Below the pieces are notes generated by a model. It was not told where the DNA came from and made no database searches. It was given only the letters and a program-made list of their open reading frames with translations. Below, one piece after another: positions 32,134 to 44,402 of a DNA stretch of 64,000 bases (position 1 is its first letter; each line of letters begins with the position of its first letter). Source of the DNA: Echinochloa phyllopogon (taxonomy: Eukaryota; Streptophyta; Magnoliopsida; Poales; Poaceae); assembly GCA_033239725.1 (NCBI GenBank), contig BTCW01000005.1, positions 29,067,001-29,131,000 on the forward strand. The letters are read 5' to 3'. A program made the translations under genes and the position numbers.

Positions 32134-35100
32134 ACCTTGAAGAAGAAGGAGTTCCTGGCATTGAAGCAAGAAGGTATGAGTGTCACCGCGTATCGTGACA
32201 AGTTCATTGAGTTGGCCCGTTATGCTCCAGAGGACGTGAATACTGATAGGAAGAAGCTAACCCGATTCCGAGATGGCCTGCATGAACTAGTGGACAGCTC
32301 TTGTGCTCCAAGTTCGCCACTTTTCAAGAACTAGTGGACAGCGCACTATTGCTGGAGCACAAGCGCCGCGAGATGGAGGAAAAGAAGAGGAAGCTTCAAG
32401 GACCACCGTCTGGAAGCAATGTTCGCCGCCGCTTCAATCCTCAGCAAGGAAACCAGCAGATGGTGACTCCACAACGCTTCCAGGGATAGTCCGGTTCAAT
32501 GAACCGCAACCAGTATCAGCAACGACCCCAGTACCAGCAGCGTCCGCAGTACCTCCCAGCACCACCTCAGCAGCGTCTTTAGAACCAGCCACAGAATGGT
32601 CCGGTCCAACGCCCCAACCCGGCCAACAATGCACCTACGCTCCGAGGTGTTTTGGTTGTGGTGGGCTAGGACACTATGCCAGCGCTTGTCCTCGCAAGGC
32701 TCAGAACGCCGTTGGTCAGAACAACAATCAGAGGCTTGGGCAACCGCAGAACCAGAATGGGAATCAGCAGCAGAACCCAGCGAGAGGCAAGGTCAACCAC
32801 ATGGGTGCGGAAACCGCAGAAGGAGCAACGGATGTCGTTGTGGGTACGTTCCCTGTCAACTCGACTCTCGCAACTGTTTTGTTTGATACTGGAGCTTCGC
32901 ATGCTTTCATATCCGCTGCATTCGTGAAAAAGGACATGATGATCTTGCAACCTATGGGGAGCCCCATGGTAGTTAGTTCACCCTGGGGAGAACAGCGTGC
33001 CACTTTACGTTGCCCCTGTATCACCATCATAATAAGGGGGTAGACTTTGTGGTGAACCCGATAGTCCTAGAAACCCTTGGGTTTGATTTGATTCTGGGTG
33101 TGAGCTGGTTAGCCAGATATGATGGGGTGATTCAATGTTCCAAAAGAGCAGTGCAGCTGACAGCAAAGACTGGTGAGAAAGTGGAGTATCAAGCAGCTAG
33201 CCCCTTGGAGCAGAACCAGATCTACCAAGCCGAGGGTGTAGCACTGGAAGACATCAGAGTGGTGCGCGATTTCCTAGATGTGTTTCTAGATACCAGGTAT
33301 GCCCCCAGACCGCGAAGTTGAATTTGTTATTGATCTTAAGCCTTGTACTGCACCTATAGCTAAGAGGCCATATAGAATGGGAGTAAAAGAACTAGAGAAA
33401 CTTAAGGAGGAATTAAGGGCGTTGTTAGCAAAAGGGTATATTCGTCCTAGTTCTTCCCCTTGGGGAGCATCAGTTTTGTTTGTGGATAAGAAAGATGGGA
33501 CCCATAGATTGTGTGTGGATTATCGAGCTTTGAATGAAGTGACCATCAATAACAAGTACCCGCTGCCAAGGATTGATGATCTCTTCGACCAATTGAAAGG
33601 CGCATGTGTGTTCTCTAAGATCGACCTCCGATCCGGTTACCATCAGATAAGGATACGAGTGACTGACATCCCCAAAACAGCCTTCACAACCCGATATGGA
33701 CTATATGAGTTTACTATCATGTCTTTTGGTCTGACAAATGCACCGGCATACTTCATGTATTTGATGAACAGTGTGTTCATGGACTATCTTGACAAATTAG
33801 TAGTGGTGTTCATCGACGATATCCTGGTTTTCTCCAAGTATGAGGAAGAGCATGAAGAACATCTGAGGTTGGTGATGCAGAGACTTTGTGAGCATCAGTT
33901 GTATGCCAAGCTGAGCAAGTGTGAGTTTTGGTTGAAGGAAGTAGCATTCTTGGGTCATGTGTTGTCTAATGGTGGAGTGGCTGTTGATCCGAAGAAGGTT
34001 AGTGATGTGTTGAGTTGGAATCTGCCTAGGGATGTGAGTGAAATCAGAAGTTTCCTTGGGATGGCTGGATACTATCGACGGTTGATTGAAGGATTCTCCA
34101 AGATTGCTAAACCCATGACGGAGTTATTGGAGAAAAATGCCAAGTTTGTCTGGACTGAGGAGTGTTAGGCTAGCTTCGAGGAATTGAAGAAGAGGCTGAC
34201 AACAACACTCGTGCTAGTGTTGCCGGATATAACCAAGAGCTTCTCTATCTACTGCGATGCATCCCGTCGAGGATTGGGATGTGTACTCATGTTGGAAGGC
34301 AGAGTAGTAGCTTATGCATCGAGGCAGTTGAGGAAACATGAGCAGAACTACCCGACACACGACCTGGAATTAGCAGCTGTGGTGCATGCTTTGAAGATTT
34401 GGAGGCATTACTTGATTAGTCATAAGTGTGATATTTACACTGACCACAAGAGTCTCAAGTATGTGTTCACACAGTCAGATCTGAATATGAGGCAACGTCG
34501 TTGGTTAGAGTTGATCAAGGACTATGACTTGGAGATTCATTATCATCTAGGGAAGGCCAACCTGGTGGTAGATGCTCTGAGTAGAAGGAGTTACGTGAAT
34601 AAGATCACAGGACATTGCTTACCGGAGGAACTCAGTTCAGAGTTTGAAAGGATGAGTCTGGGATTTGTGACCAGCGTCACCGAGATGGCAGTAGAACCGA
34701 CCTTGGAACAAGAGATCAGAAAAGGACAACTCGTAGATGAGAAGATCAAGGAGATCATGGAACTGGTGGCATTAGGAAAAGCCCCTGGTTTTCGAGTGGA
34801 TGACCAAGGGACATTGTGGTATGAGAAGAGGATGCAATTCTCAGGGAAGCCCATGAATCGGCGTATTCGATACACCCAGGTAGTACCAAGATGTACCAAG
34901 ACATCAAAGACAGATTTTGGTGGTACGGATTGAAGAGAGATGTGGCCACATACGTAGCTCTATGTGACACAAGTCAGAGAGTCAAGGCTGAACATCAGAG
35001 GCCAGCAGGTTTGCTCCAGCCCCTAAAGGTACCTGAATGGAAATGGGTAGAAGTCGGTATGGATTTCATCACTGGCTTACCTCGCACTCAGAGGGGATTT

Positions 35101-36111
35101 GACTCAATCTGGGTAATCGTGGATCGTCTGACCAAGGTGGTGCATTTCCTTCTAGTAAAGACCACCTACACGGGAGCCAGACTAGCGGAATTGTATATGG
35201 AGAGGATTGTGTGTTTGCATGGGGTACCGAAAAGAATAGTGTCAGATCGAGGTACCCAGTTCACATCACACTTTTGGCGACAAGTGCATGAGTCTATGGA
35301 CACTAAGCTACAATTCAGTTCAGGTTACCATCCGTAGACAGATGGGCAGACAGAACAGACGAATCAGATATTGGAAGATATGTTGAGAGCATGTGTTCTA
35401 CAATATGGTGCCAGTTGGGACAAGAGTTAACCATACGCGGAATTCTCGTACAACAACTACCAGAAGAGTTTGCAGATGGCACCATTTGAGGCATTGTATG
35501 ACAGAAAGTGTAGGACCCCACTGTTCTGGAATCAGACTGGAGAAAGTCAGGTATTTGGACCTGAGATACTAAGAGAGGCCGAACAACAAGTGCAGATAAT
35601 CAGACAGAATCTGAAAGTGGCACAATCCAGACAGAAGAGCTATGTAGATATCAGACGAAGGGATCTCAGCTTCGAAGTTGGAGGCTTTGTGTATCTCAAG
35701 GTGTCACCCATGAGAGGTGTGAAGAGGTTCAACGTCAAGGGCAAGTTAGCACCTCGATACATTGGGCCGTTCAAGGTACTTGGTCGGAAAGGTGAGGTGG
35801 CATATCAGTTAGAGCTACCAGAGAAGTTAGCAGGAGTACATGATGTGTTTCATGTGTCTCAGTTGAAAAAGTGCCTGCGAGTACCTGAGGAACAGATTCC
35901 AATTGACGAGCTGAATGTGGAGGAAGATCTTACCTATGATGAGCATCCTATCAAGATTTTGGAGGAGTTAGAAAGAGTCACCAGAAATAAAGTGATCCGG
36001 ATGTGCAAGGTTCAGTAGAGCCGTCATTCAGTGGATGAAGTGACTTGGGAAAGAGAAGAAGACCTCAGAGCTGAATATCCACAGTTGTTCCCATCCACGT
36101 CCGAATCTTGA
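32134..36111 (+). pseudogene. pol: Tk-1 gag end and pol (degenerate)
   Basis: Gag resumes at the ACCTT duplication (LKKKEFLALKQEG). The order is Gag end, CFGCGGLGHYASAC knuckle (near 32650), protease LFDTGASHAFISAAF (near 32880), reverse transcriptase with FIDD at 33809-33820, RNase H, integrase (CDTSQRV with one Zn cysteine changed, GMDFITGLP, VSDRGTQFTSH), GPF motif, and a chromodomain with HPIKILEELERVTRNKV ending near 36111. Breaks visible: a templated replacement at 32284-32298, TAG near 32487 and 32590, a 1-base deletion near 33040, a 5-base deletion near 33289, TAG 34166-34168, a 32-base deletion near 34832, TAG 35335-35337, TAA near 35428, TAG 36016-36018. At least three stops are CAG to TAG and one TGG to TAG judged against Tk-2 or the family. 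Confidence 0.88.
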
Positions 36112-36126
36112 GGACGAGATTCATCT

Positions 36127-36140
36127 TAAAAGGGGTAGGT
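36127..36140 (+). other. Tk-1 polypurine tract
   Basis: TAAAAGGGGTAGGT sits one base before the 3' LTR, the usual place and composition for Tekay elements. Confidence 0.7.
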
Positions 36141-36141
36141 T

Positions 36142-39100
36142 TGTAACACCCTAAAAATGCCTAATTTAAAAATTTAGTAATTAAATTGCCTTTATTTAAT
36201 TTAATGCTCATATTTATCTAAGGAAAATAAATTATTTCCGAGAAAATAAAATTTAATATAAGGTTAGAAACATTTTTGTTGCATTCATGCCGGCTGCATT
36301 GAGTTTTGTTTGTGTGCGGTTCAATTGGAATTTAAATTCTGTTTAAATTCGAATTTGAATCGTATTGTTTGGAGCTCTAGAAAAGTTGCAGCGGCCCGAG
36401 TCCACTTTCTCCCCCTGAACTCTTTTTCCTGGCCGAACTTGCTCCCTTCTCTTTTCTCTCTAGCCGGCCCAGCCCCTTTCTCTTTCCTTCCCCGCAGCGG
36501 CCCAGCTCCCTCCTCGCCGCTTCCGGCCCAGCTCGGCCAGCACCGCGCCAGCCGCTCGGCCCACCTCGCGGCCCAGTCCCGCCGGCCTGCCACCCGCTGT
36601 CCCGCTCCGCCTCGCCCGCTCACGGCCCAACTCAGCCCACCAGCGCGGCCGCAGCGCCCCACCCCTCCACGCCGACTGTCAGGCGGGACCCACCCGTCAG
36701 CCCCGTCCCCTACCCTCCGACGGAGTCCGACCCGGACACGCGCCGGAGTCCGGCACGGCCACGGCACGGACGCCGAAGCCCACCCGAGCCGCCCTCAACT
36801 GTCTTATTTAAGCCCCGCCGCCGCTGCTCCAAATTTCCCCCGTCGAAAACCCAAGCGCCGCCTCTAGCCGAGCTCGTCTCGCCGTCGCCGCTTCCGACCT
36901 CGCTGCCGCCGTCGATCCGACGTCTCGCCGTCGCTCCGGTCCAATTAACCACCGAGGAAGCTTCGCGTGGAGGTAAGGAGCCTCCCGAACCCCTCCTTGC
37001 TCTCTCTCCTCCTCTGTCGCAACCTCGCCACCATCACCCGAGCGCCGCCGCCGCCTCCGCTCGTCGCGCGCCACCCCCGCTGCTCCGCCGCCGACGAGAA
37101 CCCCCCCACTTGACTCGCCGCGTCGCCCCGAACATGTAGCGCCAATTCCCGTCCTGAATCGTGCCCCCTAGCGTGTTTCCGCTCCTCGCCGGTGATGCGC
37201 CGCCGCAGCCGACCCAGCGCCGCCGCAGCTCCTCTCGCCGTCGACAACCCCCTCCCCTGGATCTAATCTCCACCGTCCAAACCAAATCCAACGGTCAGAT
37301 GCAATCGAGCCCGAGTCAACCACCCGAGTCAACCGAGTCTCTACCGGTCAAACATGGCCTTTTTGCAAAAGAGCCCCTCCACTATTTCAAAATCAACCCG
37401 CAGTCCAGATCTATTAAAAAATAATTAGAATTAGGTCCTGATTTTTACAGAAAACCCCTGCCTTATTTTAAAATAGCACTGAGGTCCTGTTTAAGTTATT
37501 TTACACTTTAGGCCTTCTTTTTTATATAAAATTATGTTTTAGCCCCTGAGTTTTTGCAAATAAGCCCCTGGAACTTTTAAAACTTTGCCAGCAAGCCCCT
37601 GAACCTTGGAAAAGCCATAGCTTCTCTGTTTTAGCTCCTATTTGAGTGATTTTCGCGTTCACGTGTTCGTAGTGAAGCGTAGATTAGTTTTTCGGCCTTC
37701 TTTCATTTTGTTTTTACTATTTGGTGTACTGTTATATTAGAATAATATTGTTTGCATGTACTGGCTTGTATGGATGCTTGTGTGTTGCTTCGTGAGTCCA
37801 GTCGGTGAGCCGTACGTGTTTGAGTTCGAGGGTTACGAGGAGCAGGAATAGCAGCAGCAGGAGCAGCAGCAGCAGTTCGACGAAGGCAAGTACAGCACGG
37901 ACAATCCTTGCTACCTAAACACACCTTTACATTATTTACTGCATATGCATGTGTCTAAATTGTTCCTATTAAGGTTGTACCTAGCTTTGTTAATCCTATA
38001 TCTTGATTACCCTGGGTTATTGCATTTGGGTAGAACTTTGTTAGGCGCAGCTACTGTCACCATTGTTTAACTGTTAATCTTGACTTAGTGGTTCACTTCA
38101 ATGTTAATGGTAAAACTTGATTTTTAGCAACATGGATCAGGGAGCTAGGGCGTACGCTTCGTGCTTGGCCCTATTGTCTCTCCGTAAGGACTGGTTCTTA
38201 AAGCGGCAACCCAGGAACCTGTCGCCACTGCTGGAACTATAATGGCTCTGGTCTTGGACAAGTAACATGTACGGCTCTAGCTTGACAGTAGTTACCGACG
38301 GGGCGATGGCGTTATGGGAAGCTTGGGTGAGAGTATGGTTTGATCCACCGAGGACGGAGTATCCGTCGGCTATGTCCCCGTGAGGCACAGTCCCGTGTTG
38401 GGAGCCACCGTATGGCGGGGGTTCCACACGTTGCGCTATTTATTTTGTTGTTGATATTCTTTACTGCGCTTGGACGCCATTGACCCCCTCATGTTGCGAC
38501 ATGGGTGTCAGTCAATCTCGGTGCCTTGGGTCATGCTACCTAGGTTGTACCATAACGGCTACTGTTTTGTTAGGGTGTCTTTTGAAAAGCCTCGTAGCGT
38601 CCCCTTGCAGTCACACCTCGGAAGTGTTGATGTGCGTGGTTGGGTGCAAAGTTCCTTTGAACTTTTACGCGACTGGTGGGTAAAGGGTGAAACCTCTGCA
38701 GAGTATATAATCTATCATGATAGCCTTGCTCAGGGTCACGAGCGGCCTGGATCCTTTTTTTATTAGAATTTTATATTTATTATTGTTTAATGTTCACTTC
38801 TACACTATTAATTGGGTTTGCAACTGGGATTCACTTAATTGTAGTAGCTCAGTCGATGTTAAAATAAATCAACTAAAATTGCCGATGCAGTACAGTCGTG
38901 TCAATCCTTTCTTTCAAGCCTTCATTACCCGTGTTGTATTTGCTAAGTAAGACATTTACTTACACTTGATATTCAACAAAATCCCGGATGGGTAACAGAT
39001 GGATTAGATGGTACTGTTGCTGTTGAATTTCCTGAGGATTTGCCATTCTACTAGTTGTGGTCAACCAGTCGGTGTCCCCGTGGGTTATCGATTATGACTA

Positions 39101-39308
39101 TCGGCTTCGTCTACGTCTTCGTTTAGAGAGAGTTAATAAAGAGACTTCCGCTGTTTTATTTAGTTATTAGAGTCAAACTCTGATGTAAAACCATTTTATT
39201 CGAGCATATGTACTCTGTTTATCATATTTGTTAACTATATGTGTTCTGTGGACTTCCTGGGCACACATATAGTAGCATTCGGGTTTCTGTGTAAATCCGG
39301 GTGTGACA
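36142..39308 (+). repeat. Tk-1 3' LTR
   Basis: 3167 bp, TGTAACACCC to GGGTGTGACA, matching 2886-6050. It is followed by TTTAT (39309-39313), the second copy of the target duplication. Candidate TATTTAA at 36805-36811. Confidence 0.93.
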
Positions 39309-39979
39309 TTTATGAAAATCTGAGATATAATTTAATTGAATTTTATTTGCAGAACTAATTGAATAAGTAATTAATCAAATTAGCATTTATTATTAAACCC
39401 TTGGTATAATCCTTAATTAGCTTTTAATTAGAAAAACATGATTGAATAGGCATTAATTAATAAAATTCAGAAAATAAGTTATATGTTAAATGAAAGTGCT
39501 AGGTCGTAGTGTAATTTGGTATAAAGCTAACGCAACATGAACGGATCGAATCGGAGCTCAAACGTGAAAACTATGGCTAAAACATGTTTTCAGGGACCGA
39601 GTTGTAATTAACTATAGCCGTCAGGGGTTAGCAAGGAAGAATTGCAACACAAATCAAATAGTGCTCACAATTTGGTCAAGATTAAGGGCTAGATCTAAAA
39701 AACTATTCGGGTTGGGTTTAAGTGCGTGAAAGGAGAACTTGCAGGGGGTTTTCTATAAAAGTCAGGACCGATTCATAATTACTTTTGAATGACGGTGGAC
39801 GGCGGGTTGATTACTAGAAAGTGGAGGGACTCTTTAGCAAAACTGTCGGGGGGGGGCGGAATTGACCGGTGTTGACCGGTATCCGACTTGGTCAGATCAG
39901 ATCGTGGCCGCTGATTTTGAATTGGACGATTAGGGAGCGGTTGGGTTTAAGTGTAAAGGTGAAAACTTGCAGGGGTTTG
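39309..39979. other. Diverged Tekay-like LTR debris (continuation of the Tk-1 target)
   Basis: AT-rich start like 2330-2885, then words shared loosely with the Tekay LTR (GGGACCGAGTTGTAATTA, GTCAGGACCGATTCATAATT, TTGACCGGTGTTGACCGG). No coding region. It ends where the Ath-0 LTR terminus begins at 39980. Confidence 0.5.
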
Positions 39980-41035
39980 TGTTGACACTTCTTACGATCC
40001 AATATCAGAATTGAGAATCCTTGTACTGGGGTAAGGAGTGTTTCAGTGGTTTTCCTTATGGCTTAGTAAAATATATAAATATTCTACAAGCGCACAGAAT
40101 CACCGTTGTAGCACTTCACCTGGGAGTATCCCGAGGTATCATAATTTATATTTCCGCAGGGAAGCTTTGGCAAGAATACTAGTAAACAGATATTGGAGAC
40201 TATCAGAGAAGGGTACACGACTAGACAAGATAGGGGATAACGGTATTGGATAGGAGTGGATATACCAGACACACAGCTCAAGGGATACTCAGGTAAGGGA
40301 GAGAAGAGATAGATAGTTGGGAGGACAACGAGAAGAGACAGAGGACTCCTGAATACTTTATCTACCTATGTCACTCTAGCTTAGAGATACAGTGGCTACA
40401 GAGCCAGCACTAGGATATCTGGGTTAAATCTATTGTCTTAGCTTCGGGACAAGGGAACCGGTGACACACGGAAAGGGATGAGAAGGGGTGCCACTATTTC
40501 CCAACTGGGGGATCCTACGGACTAGAACTAACGTGATGGGCTACGAAGACCGAAAAGGCTGTCACCACCTCACATCTACCACCTCTGTTGTGATGGGAAT
40601 ACTCTAAGGCCACTGGCTAGGCTAGAAACCACTCCTACACTACTCAACAACTACTTACTCTACTAGCAAGAGCAAGCAACCTTGTCAATTCTCTTGGTGA
40701 CAATTCACCTCCAGTATCGAGCAAGATCGAAGAACCAGCCAAGACAAAGACTTAAACAAGACTACAAGCACTAGAACTATAACTAACTATAGTCTAAACA
40801 AGATATAATTGCAACTAGAATAAAGTAGAAGCAAGCTATAAATGAAAAAATTAATAAGATAAAGATAACTATATTGATAACTCAAAGTCTTGCAAAATGA
40901 AAAGTAAAAGATACAGGAGCTTATACTAGAGCTTCTGAAGACAACTCCGGAACCTCCGAGGCAAAGCTCGACTCAACTCTAACTCCGAACTAAACTATCC
41001 TAACTCTACTAGAAGGAAAGTGGAAATGAGCTCCT
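39980..41035 (-). mobile_element. Ath-0: inverted Athila-type LTR, 3' two thirds only
   Basis: The + strand starts with TGTTGACACTTCTTACGATC, the reverse complement of the LTR terminus at 45392-45412. It contains the reverse complement of the LTR R/U5 region, including CCCTTTCCGTGTGTCACC-type words. It stops at GAGCTCCT where Ath-1 begins. The simplest reading is a minus-strand LTR (solo or part of an element) interrupted by Ath-1, with the rest beyond the right edge. Confidence 0.75.
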
Positions 41036-41945
41036 TGTTGGTAGTCGTAGTCGTTACAGCCCAAATCCGACCACCAATACTCGGGAATAAATGAGGTTTT
41101 ATGCAACATTCCATGTACTTAGGTTTTGTTTCTAATAAAGTTCCACGAGTTTTGGTGAGTGTCACTTGTGCAGGTACAACTACGACAAATACATACTATT
41201 GGGGCCGAAAATGACCGAATCGGCCGAACGGCTCTGTTCGGCCGGTTACTCCCCTTAGCCGTACAAGTCACCGGGAGTCGTCCACGTTAACCACGACCGA
41301 GCAACCACATCACATGCCACGTGGATGACCGCCAACTCATCCCAAAGAACCGACACATCACCCTGGACCAGAACAACACGAGTCCAAGCAATCAAAGGCA
41401 GCCGAGGAGGGGTCCAGAGGCATAGGCGGTACTGAGGGGCAGGCCTGGGCCTCCAGGCCCATTCGGCCGAACTAGGCGGTTCGGCCGAACCACCTCCAGG
41501 CTCCCAACTGCCTCCACGGGCTCATCCAAGCCAGCCAGAGCAAAGGCGGCAGATCCAAGGGTTCGGCCGAACCGACCTCTGGCGCCCGAACCACCAGGGA
41601 GCACCCCCTGGTCCCTTGGCGGTTACTCCACCCTCAACCGTCATACCCACCTATAAATACAGTGGTCCAGGCTCTCATTCAACACACACCAAGCCAACGA
41701 GCTCATTTCCACTTTCATTCTAGTAGAGTTAGGATAGTTTATTTGGGAGTTAGAGTTGAGTCGAGCTTTGCCTTGGAGGTTCTGGAGTCGTCTTCAGAAG
41801 CTCTGGTAATAGCTCTTGTATATTTTACTTTTCCTTTTGCAAGACTTTGAGTTATCAATATAGTTATCTTTATCTTATTGCCTTTGTTATTTATAGCTTT
41901 CTTCTGTTATTTATAGCTAGATTACTTTTGAACTTTTATCTTGAG
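41036..41945 (+). repeat. Ath-1 5' LTR, truncated
   Basis: It begins TGTTGGTAGTCG and matches the start of the Ath-2 LTRs (CCACCAATACTCGG, ATGTACTTAGGTTTT), then three TTCGGCCGAA palindromes (41462-41471, 41480-41489, 41562-41571) and TATAAATA at 41652-41659. Homology to the LTR fades after about 41905. The last part of the LTR and the primer-binding site are deleted, and gag follows within 80 bp. The right boundary is approximate. Confidence 0.75.
41652..41659 (+). promoter_or_regulatory. TATA box of Ath-1 LTR
   Basis: TATAAATA follows the palindrome array at the same relative position as in the Ath-2 LTRs. Confidence 0.7.
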
Positions 41946-42023
41946 CTATCTTAGTTGAGTACCACTACTCAAGCGGGTTTATCCTTGCTCTGTTCGTTGG
42001 TCCTTGTGGAGGAACAGCAGGGC

Positions 42024-43410
42024 ATGACTGGTTTCCAACTATCGTCAAACTTCCAAGAAAATCCGGAGTCTCTTGTGAGGAAAGTGCGACCCCGTGTTGT
42101 ACCTCCTCAGAACCAACTCATTACGATGAACCCAGTCCTTCCCGTTGTTGACCAAGCTTCATCGAGGATGGCCGGCAAGACGATCCATGAGTTCTCCGCT
42201 CCATCGAGTGAGAATGTGCGTGTCGGACCAGCTCCGCCAGTCGGAGATGGCAACTTCGAGCTCAAGCCTGCCCTCATCAACATGGTTCAGGCTAGCCCGT
42301 TCTGCGGCAAGCCACACGAAGATGCCAATGCTCATCTCCAGCATTTCGTGGAGATTTGCAACACCTTCACCATCTGCAGAGTAAGTATCGATTCCATTCG
42401 CCTTCGTTTATTTACATTCTCATTATTAGGCAAGGCAAAACAATGGTTTTATGCTAACCGCTTTCTTGCTAAAATTCTTTCCGGTTGGGAAAACCTAGGC
42501 CCTCCAGAACAAAATAGCTAGTTTCCAGCAGTTAAAAGATGAAACAGTCCCGGAGGCATAGGATCGCCTCCAGGACTATATTTCTGCTTATCCTCACCAT
42601 GGTATGCAGAGTTGGTTCATAATCCAAACATTCTATCACGGGCTGAGAAGCTCTGCCCGTGAGTACCTGGATGTTGTTGCTGGAAGCTCGTTCTTCTCTC
42701 TTGAGGAGAGTCGTGCGAAGGCCCTGATAGAGAAGATGGTCGAGAACCAAGGTTGGTCCGACGACCGGACTCAACCAAAGACCCGAGGAGTTCATCAAGT
42801 TGAAGCTATGGACATGCTAGCCGCCAAGATGGACCTCCTGATGAAGAAACTGGAGGCCCCTGCTCAAGAAACGGTGCAAGCCATGGACGTTTGCATGACC
42901 TGCGAAGTCTGCAGCAACACTGGACATTCAGGGAATGACTGTCCCGAAACGCGAGAATATGCCCACTACGTCAACAACTCCAACAACAACGGGTACCGAC
43001 CGAACAACTACGGCAATCAAGGCTGGAATTCGCGCCCAAACCTCCTGTTTGAGAGGCCTCAACAAGGTAACAATTTCAACTCCAGCAATTTCAATAATCA
43101 GCTGTCTCTTAGAGATCTTGTGTTTGGCCAGCTGAAAATAACTGAAAATATCAACAAAAAGCTTGCTGCTAATGATAAAACTCTGGAAAGCATAGACTCT
43201 AGGATGGGATCATTCTCTTCTGCTATGAAAAATCAACTGAGCTTCAATAAAATAATAGAAACTCAAGTCGCTCAGTTGGCTGCTGCGGTTCCTGTTACTG
43301 AATCGGGGAAGATTCCGGGGCAACCCGAACCTTCCATCGAGACAGTAAAAGCAGTCACCACAAGGCATGGTAAGATGCCTCGTAGTATGCTCCGTACTAA
43401 CCACGCATGA
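42024..43410 (+). pseudogene. gag: Ath-1 Gag (Athila type)
   Basis: The first ATG of the open frame is 42024. The capsid region has FELKPALINMVQASPFCG, HLQHFVEICNTF and LLGKAKQWFYA, a pattern I recognise from Athila-lineage Gag. Around 42480-42560 the frame is damaged (small indels, TAG near 42510 and 42560). It resumes in another frame at 42604 with SWFIIQTFYHGL, ALIEKMVENQGW and MLAAKMDLLMKKLE. The zinc knuckle CEVCSNTGHSGNDC is near 42907-42950, followed by an Asn-rich linker and the conserved C-terminal block (LRDLVFGQ, NKKLAANDKTLE, KNQLSFNKIIETQ). It would form the particle core; it is not functional as it stands. Confidence 0.85.
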
Positions 43411-43771
43411 AAGGTCGCACGTGTCCAAGTACTGACACCAAGACCTCTCCGGATAGGAAGGAGGATCCCGGAGTAGCTATCATTCAGTGCTCGATTTGGA
43501 ATCGTCGCATTGATGATGCACTCTGTGATCTAGGGGCAAGCATCAACATCATGTCCAAGGTATTATTTAAGAAGTTATGCTACCCTACTTTGTCACCTAC
43601 AACCGCCAAGGTACAGCTTGCGGACTCAACCATCCGCTACCCCGAGGGGGTGATCGAGAATGTACCGGTCCGAATCTGGGGACGATATGTCCCTGTGGAC
43701 TTCATTGTCCTCGACACGGGGAACGAGCACTCTTTTCCCCTTGTGTTGGGCCAGCCGTTCTTGAACACCGC
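43407..43771 (+). pseudogene. pol: Ath-1 protease, N-terminal part (split by Ath-2)
   Basis: The reading frame overlaps the gag end by four bases. It has the retropepsin-like active site ALCDLGASINIMSK, then VQLADSTIRYPEG and FPLVLGQPFLNTA, as in Athila elements. The frame is cut at 43771 by the Ath-2 LTR; the ACCGC duplication (43767-43771) is the insertion mark. The continuation is at 60783. Confidence 0.85.
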
Positions 43772-44173
43772 TGTTGGCGGTCGTTACAACCCAATTTCGA
43801 CCACCAATACTCGGAAATAAATGAGGCTTTATGCCACATTCCATGTACTTAGGTTTTAGTTCTAATAAAGTTCCACGAGTTTTGGTTAGTGTCATGTTTG
43901 CAGGTACACCTATGACAAATACGTGATATAGGAGTTGGAATTGACCGATTCGGTTGGTTACCCCCCCATAGCCGTACGAGTCACCGGGAGCTGTTCACGT
44001 CAACGGTGACCAAGCGACCACAACTTACGACACGTGGAAGATCGCCAACTCATCCCGGAGCACCGACACGTCATCCTGGGCCAGAACAACACGAAGCCAA
44101 GCACCAAGAAGCAGCCCAGGAGGTCCACAAGCAAGAGTCGGTGCTGGGGAGGCCGGCCACGGGCCAGGCCCAG

Positions 44174-44340
44174 TTCGGCCGAACTCCCCAGTTCGGCCGA
44201 ACCGACCCAGCACCTGAAACCGACCCCAGGAGAGCATCCAGGACATCCAACACTCAAGGCAGTGGATCTGATGGTTCGGCCGAACCAGGTCAATTCGGCC
44301 GAACTGATCTGTTTGCCCGAATCCGCTGGATTCGGCCGAA
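44174..44340. promoter_or_regulatory. Array of five TTCGGCCGAA palindromes in Ath-2 U3
   Basis: Perfect copies are at 44174-44183, 44192-44201, 44275-44284, 44294-44303 and 44331-44340, within 230 bp upstream of the TATA box. The spacing between neighbours is often 18-19 bp. A dimeric DNA-binding protein is a plausible reader; none is identified. Confidence 0.65.
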
Positions 44341-44402
44341 CCGACCTCCTGCCGCCTCAAGCTCCCTTGCATGCTACTCCAGCTCCACTGACTTGGTTCG
44401 GC

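Larger units (their letters stand above)
2886..39308 (+). mobile_element. Tk-1: Tekay-lineage Ty3/gypsy chromovirus, split by nested insertions
   Basis: The element is bounded by two direct LTRs of 3165 and 3167 bp that begin TGTAACACCC and end GGGTGTGACA. It is flanked by the 5-bp duplication TTTAT (2881-2885 and 39309-39313). It has an initiator-Met-type primer site, a gag-pol with CCHC knuckle, DTGA protease, FIDD reverse transcriptase, integrase with GPF motif and C-terminal chromodomain, then a polypurine tract. Tk-2 and Tat-1 lie inside it at 6957-32133; without them Tk-1 is about 11.2 kb. Long LTRs, Met primer and an integrase-chromodomain fusion place it in the Tekay (Del) chromovirus lineage. 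The coding region carries many stops and small deletions, so it cannot move by itself. Confidence 0.93.
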
